10,378 nt of DNA from Flavobacteriales bacterium (GTDB lineage: Bacteria > Bacteroidota > Bacteroidia > Flavobacteriales > BACL11), in the NCBI GenBank assembly GCA_002697505.1, contig NZWA01000016.1, positions 1-10,378 on the forward strand. Reading direction: 5' to 3'. The notes below the pieces were generated by a model. The model had not been told where the DNA came from, ran no database searches, and saw nothing but the letters and a program-made list of their open reading frames with translations. Position numbers and translations under genes: made by a program. Positions 1-5,996 of this stretch are shown piece after piece (the first letter of the stretch is position 1; every line of letters begins with the position of its first letter).

Positions 1-120
1 TTGTCTTCTTAGCTGTTGTCTTCTTAGCTGTTGTCTTCTTAGCTGTTGTCTTCTTAGCTGTTGTCTTCTTAGCTGTTGTCTTCTTAGTTGTAGTCTTCTT
101 TGCTGTAGTCTTCTTTGCCA
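1..120 (-). repeat. 15-bp in-frame tandem repeat encoding AKKTT units in the L21 tail
   Basis: On the plus strand the unit is ttgtcttcttagctg. Five identical copies fill 1-75. Three diverged copies follow at 76-120, with changes that alter one Ala to Thr and otherwise mostly use synonymous codons (agc or tgc for Ala, tgt or agt for Thr). Read on the minus strand, each unit encodes one Ala-Lys-Lys-Thr-Thr pentapeptide. The copies are identical at the outer edge and diverged nearer the L21 core, which suggests recent expansion by slippage or unequal recombination. The array probably continues beyond base 1. Confidence 0.95.
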
Positions 121-502
121 TAGACTTCACTTCAACAACATCATTAACAACTTCCTTCTTAGTTAAATTTTTAGTAGAAGTAGATATTTTAACTTCTCCA
201 ATTTTTTGTATTTCAATTTTTGTTAGACTGTGTCTAAAACCATTTTTGACTCTATATCCCTTTCTTCTTTTTTTCTTAAAAACTAAAACTTTATCAGACT
301 TCAAATGTTCAACAATCTTAGCTGTAATACCAACCCCCTTAAGTGTTGGAACACCAACGTCAATTTTACCATCTTTATCTAACAATAAAACTCTATCAAG
401 GATTATTTTAGAACCTTCTTTACTATCAATTCTATTAACAAAAACCTCTTGTTTTTCACTTACTTTAAACTGTTGTCCAGCTATTTCTACTATTGCATAC
501 AT
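1..502 (-). CDS. rplU: 50S ribosomal protein L21 with repetitive Lys/Thr-rich C-terminal tail (3' end beyond window)
   Basis: L21 (bL21) is a 23S rRNA-binding protein of the large ribosomal subunit. Translation from the ATG at 502 begins MYAIVEIAGQQFKVSEKQ, the typical L21 opening. Residues about 1-103 cover the usual L21 domain, including the basic stretch KKKRRKGYRVKNGFRH that binds rRNA in this family. The protein then continues with a linker of about 25 residues and, from about residue 129, a run of Ala-Lys-Lys-Thr-Thr pentapeptides that leaves the window at base 1 with no stop seen (167 full codons present). Standard L21 is about 100-105 residues, so this one has a tail of at least 64. 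Lys/Ala/Thr-rich L21 extensions are, to my knowledge, common in Bacteroidota. The tail resembles histone-H1-like sequence and probably contacts RNA, which is inference. A good promoter lies 25-57 bases upstream. The next gene downstream, normally rpmA, is outside the window. Confidence 0.95.
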   Translation of the reverse strand, partial: MYAIVEIAGQQFKVSEKQEVFVNRIDSKEGSKIILDRVLLLDKDGKIDVGVPTLKGVGITAKIVEHLKSDKVLVFKKKRRKGYRVKNGFRHSLTKIEIQKIGEVKISTSTKNLTKKEVVNDVVEVKSMAKKTTAKKTTTKKTTAKKTTAKKTTAKKTTAKKTTAKKT

Positions 503-527
503 CTAAAATATATTTAAAAATGGTTTG

Positions 528-559
528 CAAAAGTATAAAAATAAGAAAGATATGGCAAA
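528..559 (-). promoter_or_regulatory. Bacteroidota-type promoter for rplU
   Basis: On the minus strand, TTTG (556-559) is followed by 20 bases and then TACTTTTG (528-535). This fits the Bacteroidota sigma-70-type pattern of a TTTG or TTG -33 box, about 19-21 bases, and a TAnnTTTG -7 box. Transcription would begin near 522-524, leaving a leader of only about 20 nt before the rplU ATG at 502. It is the best two-box match among the promoters listed here. Confidence 0.65.
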
Positions 560-584
560 ATTTATATGTTTTTTTAATCTGACA

Positions 585-1136
585 TTATTTTTTCCAAGAA
601 AATGTTTCAATTAAATACCTCATATCTTCTTTTAAAAATATATTTATTGGAGTAATTGAATCGTTAATTTCAGTGTTAAAATAAAGTGCTCCTCTAAAAA
701 AATGATTAATACTGTCGGTTAAACAAAATTGTGTTGAGGTTGCAGTAACACCATAATAATCATATAATACACCATATACTTTTAAAGAATCATTTACAAA
801 GACCTGTTCAGTAATACCATCAGCAATAATTTGATGTTTATACGCTAAATTTCTTGATTCTTCTAAATGCTCAAACAAATTATTTTTTAATTTAAAATAT
901 GAAACATGTAGTATGGCATCTTGTTTTGGGAAATAGATGTTATTAATGTCACAATCAATTTCTAAATTAACTGTTGCATAACTTGGCAACATAAATGAAT
1001 ATTTACAATTATTATTATAACTTTCATATTTTTTTTCTGGAAGGTTTAATTTAAAATATGCCCGTGGCTTTGGAATATTATTTTCAGAACATGATACAAT
1101 AAAAAATAAAAAAAATATCATTCTTAAATTACTCAT
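585..1136 (-). CDS. gldD: Gliding motility lipoprotein GldD
   Basis: The 183-residue product starts with a short lipoprotein signal peptide: a basic N-region (NLR), a hydrophobic stretch MIFFLFFIVS, then Cys16 as the lipidation site (lipobox IVSC). The mature part opens with PKPRAYFKLNLPEKKY, the Pro/Arg/Tyr-rich opening I recognise from GldD. GldD is required for gliding in Flavobacterium johnsoniae and is limited to Bacteroidota; its biochemical role is not established. The start overlaps the end of gldE by 8 bases (ATGAGTAA), so the two are probably translationally coupled. Nothing looks broken, and the length is near normal for the family (about 185-195). The call rests on both the protein and its position next to gldE; by sequence alone it is a divergent lipoprotein. 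Confidence 0.9.
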   Translation of the reverse strand: MSNLRMIFFLFFIVSCSENNIPKPRAYFKLNLPEKKYESYNNNCKYSFMLPSYATVNLEIDCDINNIYFPKQDAILHVSYFKLKNNLFEHLEESRNLAYKHQIIADGITEQVFVNDSLKVYGVLYDYYGVTATSTQFCLTDSINHFFRGALYFNTEINDSITPINIFLKEDMRYLIETFSWKK

Positions 1137-2442
1137 CTATTTCAACTTTTATTCTATTAATTTTTTTCTTATCAGCTGATTCAATTATGAATGTATATGG
1201 GCTAATATATGATGACTCTCCTATTTTTAAAATTTTCCCTTCCTTCTCTATGATTAATCCGGCAATTGTATCTGACTCTCCTTTTATTTTATCAAAAAAA
1301 TCAGATTTACCTTTCACAATTTTTAAAAAATCAATCAATGATAACTTCCCTTCAAAAATGTAATTCTTATTATCGAGTTTTGAATATATATTTTCATCAG
1401 TATCAAATTCATCATTGATTTCCCCAACTATTTCTTCCAATATATCTTCAAGAGTAACCATTCCTGAAGTTCCTCCATACTCATCAACTACTATTGCAAT
1501 ATGATTTTTATTAATCTGGAATTCTTTTAACAAATCATTAATCATCTTAGTTTCTGGAACATAATAAGCTTCTCTACAAAACTTAGTCCAATCTACATTT
1601 TTTTTATCTAAAAAAGGAATTAAATCTTTGATATAAAGAATTCCTGCTACATCATCTAAATTATTAACATAAACAGGTATTCTAGAAAAACCAGACCTAA
1701 TAACAATTTGAATAACATCTTTGAATGGAGTGCTTTTCTCAATCGCAACAATATCCATTCTTGATTTCATAACTTCTTTAACATCAATGTTTCCAAATTC
1801 AATAATTGATTTCAACATTCTAACCTCTTCCTCAGAAGTATCAGTTTCTGTCAACTTTAAAACTTGTGAAATTTCAGCAGCAGAAACTTCTTTGTAGTTT
1901 TTTCCAAAAATTTTATTAATGATTTTAGTTGTTGAAACTAATACAAAAGCTAATGGATAAATTAATTTTTGAACTAAAACAAATGGTCTTGAAACCATTT
2001 TAGCAAAATTCTTTGAATTTGCTCTTGCATATATTTTTGGAGTAACTTCTCCAAACAAAACTAGAAAAAAAGTAATAATTGTAACTTGTATAAAAAATTG
2101 TAAGATTAAATTTTCTGGCAAGTAAATTATTGTAGTTGCAAAATATGTAGATAGAATAATAATACCAACATTTATAAAATTATTTAAAATTAGGATTGTT
2201 GCTAATAATAGATTTGGTCTTTCAATTAATTTTATTAGATCATTATTTGAATCATCATTTTTAAGTTGTTGGATATCACTAGATTTTAATGAAAAAAAAG
2301 CAACTTCACTTCCTGAAACAAAAGCGGACAACACAATAAAAATAAAAAGTATTATTAATATTAGTATATGATGAAAACCAAACGAAAAAATTTCCAGGAA
2401 TATAATTTTATTAAATATAAATAAGTGCGAGGGGTCTTCCAA
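1129..2442 (-). CDS. gldE: Gliding motility-associated protein GldE (CNNM/CorC-like, DUF21 and CBS domains)
   Basis: The 437-residue inner-membrane protein has a DUF21 region at about 22-180 with hydrophobic spans near 23-50, 78-100, 112-137 and 155-175, including GSEVAFFSL (44-52) and FGEVTPKIYA (130-139). A pair of CBS domains follows (about 224-276 and 290-345, with DEYGGTSGMVTLEDILEEIV at 320-339), then a CorC/HlyC C-terminal domain (about 355-437). This is the architecture of TlyC/CorC proteins linked to divalent-cation handling; the copy beside gldD in Bacteroidota is GldE, needed for or supportive of gliding. The start is a TTG at 2442, 11 bases after the ssb stop. No ATG occurs in frame until codon 149, and the resulting N-terminus MEDPSHLF resembles the acidic/Pro-rich start of other GldE proteins. 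A generic CorC-family ion transporter is the alternative, made unlikely by the neighbour. Confidence 0.9.
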   Translation of the reverse strand: MEDPSHLFIFNKIIFLEIFSFGFHHILILIILFIFIVLSAFVSGSEVAFFSLKSSDIQQLKNDDSNNDLIKLIERPNLLLATILILNNFINVGIIILSTYFATTIIYLPENLILQFFIQVTIITFFLVLFGEVTPKIYARANSKNFAKMVSRPFVLVQKLIYPLAFVLVSTTKIINKIFGKNYKEVSAAEISQVLKLTETDTSEEEVRMLKSIIEFGNIDVKEVMKSRMDIVAIEKSTPFKDVIQIVIRSGFSRIPVYVNNLDDVAGILYIKDLIPFLDKKNVDWTKFCREAYYVPETKMINDLLKEFQINKNHIAIVVDEYGGTSGMVTLEDILEEIVGEINDEFDTDENIYSKLDNKNYIFEGKLSLIDFLKIVKGKSDFFDKIKGESDTIAGLIIEKEGKILKIGESSYISPYTFIIESADKKKINRIKVEIDE

Positions 2443-2453
2443 TTTAATTTGAG

Positions 2454-2873
2454 TTAAAACGGCAAGTCGTCATTTTCATCATTGACACTTTTAGTTTCAG
2501 ATACTGTTTTACTATCATTTTTATCGCTAACATCTGAATTAATTCTATTTCCTAACATTGTCATATTATCTGCCAATATTTCGGTATTATATCTAGTATT
2601 TCCTTCTTTATCTTCCCACTTGTTAGTTCTAATTTTACCTTCAATATATACACTAGATCCTTTCTTTAACCACTTTTCTGCAACTTCTGCCAAACCTCTC
2701 CAAAGAACAATATTATGCCATTCTGTTTGTGATACTTTTTCGCCCTGTTTGTTTTTATAGTTTTCAGTTGTAGCAAGTGAAAAATTTGCTACAGCCACAC
2801 CACTATCAAGATATCTAACTTCAGGATCTCTTCCTAAATTACCAACAAGAATCACTTTATTTACTCCAGCCAT
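2454..2873 (-). CDS. ssb: Single-stranded DNA-binding protein
   Basis: SSB coats single-stranded DNA during replication, repair and recombination and recruits partners through its C-terminal tip. The 139-residue protein begins MAGVNKVILVGNLGRDPEVR, has the OB fold at about 1-108 (landmarks: ATTENYKNKQGEKVSQTEWH; VYIEGKIRTNKWEDKEG) and a short polar linker. It ends in the acidic tip NDDLPF, the conserved partner-binding motif. The length is normal for a compact SSB, and the ATG at 2873 gives the standard N-terminus. It lies 38 bases downstream of mutY and 11 bases upstream of gldE, so it is probably in one operon with them, with a possible extra promoter in the mutY-ssb gap. Confidence 0.97.
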   Translation of the reverse strand: MAGVNKVILVGNLGRDPEVRYLDSGVAVANFSLATTENYKNKQGEKVSQTEWHNIVLWRGLAEVAEKWLKKGSSVYIEGKIRTNKWEDKEGNTRYNTEILADNMTMLGNRINSDVSDKNDSKTVSETKSVNDENDDLPF

Positions 2874-2892
2874 TTATTAATTTTTATTTAAA

Positions 2893-2900
2893 CAAATATA
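2893..2900 (-). promoter_or_regulatory. Possible -7 box of an internal promoter for ssb-gldE-gldD
   Basis: TATATTTG on the minus strand matches the Bacteroidota -7 box TAnnTTTG and lies 19 bases before the ssb ATG, in the short mutY-ssb gap. I see no good TTG box about 20 bases further upstream. In such AT-rich DNA, single-box matches arise by chance at roughly one per kilobase per strand (my estimate), so this is moderate evidence only. Confidence 0.4.
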
Positions 2901-2911
2901 TAAAATCTATA

Positions 2912-3937
2912 TTAATAATTATCCTTTAAATAATTTAAAATTAAGGTGGAAAAAGGATAGTTAGAAAGTTTATTGAATCTAACTTTGATGCAACTTTCTA
3001 GTTGATTGACATTAGATTGAATATGCCAAAATTTTGCAAATATATGTTGATGTGAAAGCTTATGAATTATTATGTCTGAATGTCTAATTATTGAACATTT
3101 ATTTTTTAAATATTTTGAAAAATCTTTTGAATTTGGTACGGACAGACTATCTTCAGTTTCAATTTTTGGAAATTCATATAATCCTCTCCAAATTCCTTCG
3201 TTTCTTTTTTTTACAAAACAGAAGTTATTGTTTTCAATTATTAAATAGTTAATATATCTTTTTTTAATTTTTATTTTTTTTTGTTTAACTGGAAGTTTTT
3301 TAACTAAATTGTAATTAAATGCATAACATAAATTATTAAAATGACAAATATCACATTTTGGTAATTTTGGTTTACAAATTAATGCGCCAAATTCCATTAT
3401 GGCTTGATTATGCAAATCAGGATCGTTATCATTTAATAATTCTTGAGATAATTGTTGAAATAATTTTTTTCCTCTTAAATTATCAAAAGGAACTTTAATT
3501 CCAAAATATCGACTTAATAGTCTAATTACATTTCCGTCTAACACAGCAAATGGTAATTTAAAAGCAAAAGAACTAATAGCCGCAGCTGTATATGGACCAA
3601 TTCCTTTTAAATTTAAAATTTCTAGATATGTATTTGGGAATTTTCCATTTAAATTATTTACAATGAACTTAGATGTATAATGTAAATTTCTAGCTCTTGA
3701 ATAATAACCTAATCCTTCCCATACTTTTAAAACTTCGTTTTCTTTAGCATCTGACAAAACATAAATTGTTGGAAATTTTTGAAGAAATTTTAAATAATAT
3801 TTTAAACCAAACTTTACTTTAGTTTGTTGTAGAATTATTTCTGATATCCAAATTTTATATGCGTCTCTGGTATTTCTCCATGGTAACTCACGCTTATTAT
3901 GACCATACCACTTTATTAAACTTCTTGAAAAATTCAT
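2912..3937 (-). CDS. mutY: A/G-specific adenine DNA glycosylase MutY
   Basis: MutY removes adenine mispaired with 8-oxoguanine or G in base-excision repair. The 341-residue protein has the HhH-GPD fold at about 1-185: LPWRNTRDAYKIWISEIILQ, whose SEIILQQT carries the catalytic Glu33; the hairpin LKGIGPYTA (110-118); and VLDGNV with the catalytic Asp134. An iron-sulphur cluster motif follows, Cys188-x6-Cys195-x2-Cys198-x5-Cys204. The C-terminal NUDIX-like domain (about 225-341), which reads 8-oxoG, has NEGIWRGLYEFPKIE (246-260) and HKLSHQHI (292-299), whose Ser-His fits the known 8-oxoG-sensing loop. All key residues are present and the length is normal. It is the first gene of the minus-strand run and diverges from the HU gene. 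Confidence 0.97.
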   Translation of the reverse strand: MNFSRSLIKWYGHNKRELPWRNTRDAYKIWISEIILQQTKVKFGLKYYLKFLQKFPTIYVLSDAKENEVLKVWEGLGYYSRARNLHYTSKFIVNNLNGKFPNTYLEILNLKGIGPYTAAAISSFAFKLPFAVLDGNVIRLLSRYFGIKVPFDNLRGKKLFQQLSQELLNDNDPDLHNQAIMEFGALICKPKLPKCDICHFNNLCYAFNYNLVKKLPVKQKKIKIKKRYINYLIIENNNFCFVKKRNEGIWRGLYEFPKIETEDSLSVPNSKDFSKYLKNKCSIIRHSDIIIHKLSHQHIFAKFWHIQSNVNQLESCIKVRFNKLSNYPFSTLILNYLKDNY

Positions 3938-3944
3938 TTAACTA

Positions 3945-3970
3945 CAAATCTAAATATAAGATCAAATCTA
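3945..3970 (-). promoter_or_regulatory. Two tandem -7 box candidates upstream of mutY
   Basis: On the minus strand TAGATTTG occurs twice, at 3963-3970 and 3945-3952, exactly 18 bases apart. Both match TAnnTTTG. The proximal box ends 7 bases before the mutY ATG, which would make the transcript nearly leaderless. The distal one would give a leader of about 20 nt. No clear TTG box accompanies either. The pair could be alternative starts, or one a decayed copy. Confidence 0.45.
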
Positions 3971-4001
3971 ATAAAATAATGAATAGGTTAATAATTTTAA
4001 A

Positions 4002-4009
4002 TATATTTG
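4002..4009 (+). promoter_or_regulatory. -7 box for the HU-29aa-rng cluster
   Basis: TATATTTG is a full match to TAnnTTTG. Transcription would begin about 4-6 bases on, near 4014, giving a leader of about 30 nt before the HU ATG at 4044. The region 20 bases upstream has only a weak -33 resemblance (AATG). It lies in the 106-base divergent gap with mutY, where a promoter is expected. Confidence 0.5.
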
Positions 4010-4043
4010 CGACCCTAATAAAATTATTAACAATAAAGATTAT

Positions 4044-4328
4044 ATGACAAAAGCTGAATTAGTTGGTCTTATTGCGCAAAAGACTGGTGTTGAAAAATCT
4101 ACAGTTATGACAATTGTTGAAACAACAATGGAAGAAATTAAATTTTCAATAAAAGAAAATGAATCTGTATTTTTAAGAGGATTTGGGACATTTAACGCAA
4201 AAAAAAGAGCAGAAAAAACTGGCAGAAACATTAAAAAAAATACAGCCGTTATCATCCCTGCTCATTATACACCATCATTCAAACCTTCAAAGTCATTTAT
4301 AAATGAGGTAAAAAATAATGTCAAATAG
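4044..4328 (+). CDS. HU/IHF-family DNA-binding protein
   Basis: This family of small dimeric proteins bends DNA and organises the nucleoid. The 94-residue product begins MTKAELVGLIAQKTG, the usual helical HU start. It contains the conserved core FLRGFGTFNAKKRAEKTGRN (about 43-62), which leads into the DNA-binding beta arm. It ends IPAHYTPSFKPSKSFINEV, with the family's F-K-P-S/G-K close. The length is normal (90-100). I cannot separate HU from an IHF subunit by eye; the arm sequence IKKNTAVIIPAHYT has a Pro near the tip position. Seventeen bases separate it from the next small gene, consistent with an operon running into rng. Bacteroidota genomes carry several HU paralogues, so I give no symbol. 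Confidence 0.95.
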   Translation: MTKAELVGLIAQKTGVEKSTVMTIVETTMEEIKFSIKENESVFLRGFGTFNAKKRAEKTGRNIKKNTAVIIPAHYTPSFKPSKSFINEVKNNVK

Positions 4329-4344
4329 ACAAAAAAAATAAATT

Positions 4345-4434
4345 ATGTCAGGAGCTAAAAAAAAGAAAAGACTAAAAATTGCTACTCACAAAAGAAAAAA
4401 GCGATCAAGAAAAAATAGACATAAAAATAAGTAA
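4345..4434 (+). CDS. 29-residue highly basic protein, probable ribosome-associated small protein
   Basis: ATG at 4345 to TAA at 4434 encodes MSGAKKKKRLKIATHKRKKR followed by SRKNRHKNK. About 60% of residues are Lys, Arg or His and none is acidic. I recognise the pattern: small proteins with the same KIATHKRKKR...KNRHK core sit between HU and rng genes across Bacteroidota. Such composition is typical of short ribosomal proteins buried in rRNA. A Bacteroidota-specific large-subunit protein named bL38 was reported in a Flavobacterium ribosome structure; this gene may be that protein, but I am recalling this and cannot confirm that the sequences match. It lies 16 bases after the HU stop and 28 bases before rng. 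It is short enough to be missed by most gene callers. Confidence 0.85.
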   Translation: MSGAKKKKRLKIATHKRKKRSRKNRHKNK

Positions 4435-4462
4435 CACTTAGTATTATGTAAAAAAATAAGCC

Positions 4463-5995
4463 ATGAAATACGATCTTATTATCGATTCAAGGCCATCTGA
4501 AGTAGCTATTGCTCTTTTACGTGACGGACTTCTTATAGAACTTCATAAAGAAAAACACAATAAAAGTTTTTCAGTTGGCGACATTTATTTAGGAAAAATT
4601 AAAAAAAATAATCCTGGATTGAATGCATCATTTGTAAATCTAGGAAGTGAAAAAGATGGTTTCCTTCATTACCTAGATTTAGGACCACAAATTAAATCTT
4701 TAAAAAAATTTACTACTAGCTCTGTAAATGAAAAATTAAATACTGCATCTTTAAAAAACTTTAAGAAAGAAAAAACAATTGAAAAAGAAGGTAAAATTAA
4801 TGACGCTGTTAAGCCTGGAGACTACATTTTGTGTCAAGTATCTAAAGAAGCAATTTCTACAAAAGGACCACGTATAACGACAGAAATTTCTTTAGCCGGA
4901 AGATATATGGTTTTACTTCCATTTTCTGAAAAAATATCTATATCTCAAAAAATACAAAGCAAAACTGAAAAAAATAGATTAAAAAAATTAATAAAAAGTA
5001 TTAAACCAAGTGGGTTTGGGGTAATCATCAGAACTGTTGCAACCGGTAAAAAAGTTGCTGAATTAGACAAAGACTTAAGAAACCTTTATAAAAGATGGCA
5101 AACAATTAGTAAAAAGTTAAAGAAAGCTACACCTGGAAAAAAAGTTCTTAGTGAAATTAATAGATCCGCAATTATTCTTAGAGATTTATTTAATGAAAAA
5201 TTTAACAATATTTATGTTAATAATGTCGACCTTCAAAGTGAAATAAAAGAATATTTATCTAATATTTCTCCTTCACATGCAAAACTTGTTAAATTACATA
5301 AAAAACAGACTCCTATTTTTCAAGAGTTTAACGTAACACAACAAGTGAAAAAAGGTTTTGGTAAAAATGTTACAATAAAAAAAGGCACATATTTAGTAAT
5401 TGAACATACTGAAGCAATGCATGTTATTGACATAAACAGCGGCAAAAAAGTAGATCAAGAAAAAGATCAAGAATCAAATGCACTCGCGGTTAATTTAGAT
5501 GCAGCTGAAGAAGTTGCAAGGCAGTTAAGATTAAGAGATATGGGTGGCATCATTATTGTCGATTTTATTGATATGAAAGAAGAAAAAAATAGAAAACTTC
5601 TTACTGATAAAATGATTGAAGCAATGAAAAGTGATAAAGCAAAACATCATGTTTTACCTCCAACAAAATTTGGACTAGTTCAAATCACAAGACAAAGAGT
5701 AAGGCCAGAAATTAATATAAATACGGAAGAAAATTGCCCTCTCTGTGAAGGGAATGGTAAAATTGAATCAAGCTTTTTACTAATTCAAAAAATTGAAAAT
5801 AAAATTGAAACTCTTTCAACTCAAACAAAAAAAATTAATATTTTAACTCATCCATTTGTAGCCAGCTATATTAACAAAAAAGATGGTTGGTTCTCTTCTT
5901 CAATTTGTAAAAAGTGGAGTAACAAATACAATAAAAAAATCTCAATTTTAGGAGATGAGAGACTACATTTACTACAATATACAATAGTAAAATAA
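4463..5995 (+). CDS. rng: Ribonuclease G (RNase E/G family)
   Basis: This endoribonuclease cuts AU-rich single-stranded RNA in rRNA maturation and mRNA decay. The 510-residue protein has an S1 RNA-binding domain (about 36-146) split by a charged insert near 75-115, which I believe is usual in Bacteroidota. A catalytic DNase-I-like region follows, with Asp323 in HVIDINSGKK and Asp367 in IIIVDFIDM, the pair that binds the catalytic Mg2+ in RNase E. The signature AAEEVARQLRLRDMGG lies between them. The zinc-link motif CPLC (Cys425, Cys428) used for dimerisation follows, then a small C-terminal domain. There is no long disordered degradosome scaffold, so this is RNase G-like rather than full RNase E. 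It ends one base from the stop of the convergent MFS gene, leaving no space for a terminator. Confidence 0.96.
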   Translation: MKYDLIIDSRPSEVAIALLRDGLLIELHKEKHNKSFSVGDIYLGKIKKNNPGLNASFVNLGSEKDGFLHYLDLGPQIKSLKKFTTSSVNEKLNTASLKNFKKEKTIEKEGKINDAVKPGDYILCQVSKEAISTKGPRITTEISLAGRYMVLLPFSEKISISQKIQSKTEKNRLKKLIKSIKPSGFGVIIRTVATGKKVAELDKDLRNLYKRWQTISKKLKKATPGKKVLSEINRSAIILRDLFNEKFNNIYVNNVDLQSEIKEYLSNISPSHAKLVKLHKKQTPIFQEFNVTQQVKKGFGKNVTIKKGTYLVIEHTEAMHVIDINSGKKVDQEKDQESNALAVNLDAAEEVARQLRLRDMGGIIIVDFIDMKEEKNRKLLTDKMIEAMKSDKAKHHVLPPTKFGLVQITRQRVRPEININTEENCPLCEGNGKIESSFLLIQKIENKIETLSTQTKKINILTHPFVASYINKKDGWFSSSICKKWSNKYNKKISILGDERLHLLQYTIVK

Positions 5996-5996
5996 A

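Noticed and set aside
1..120. CRISPR array or non-coding satellite at the left edge
   Set aside because: The units are directly adjacent with no spacers and stay in frame with L21, encoding one pentapeptide each.
246..506. 86-residue plus-strand open frame
   Set aside because: It lies antisense to the clear L21 core and has no protein-like features of its own.
2482..2760. 92-residue plus-strand open frame
   Set aside because: It is antisense to ssb; the Ser/Leu-rich product is typical of the reverse strand of an AT-rich gene.
3859..4047. 62-residue plus-strand frame running over the mutY start and the HU promoter
   Set aside because: It overlaps mutY antisense and spans the divergent promoter region; it resembles no known family.
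4040..4255. 71-residue minus-strand frame
   Set aside because: It is antisense to the HU gene, which is certain.
4463..5995. Defence or toxin-like role for the nuclease
   Set aside because: The RNase E/G catalytic Asp pair, zinc-link Cys pair and neighbours mark it as housekeeping RNase G.
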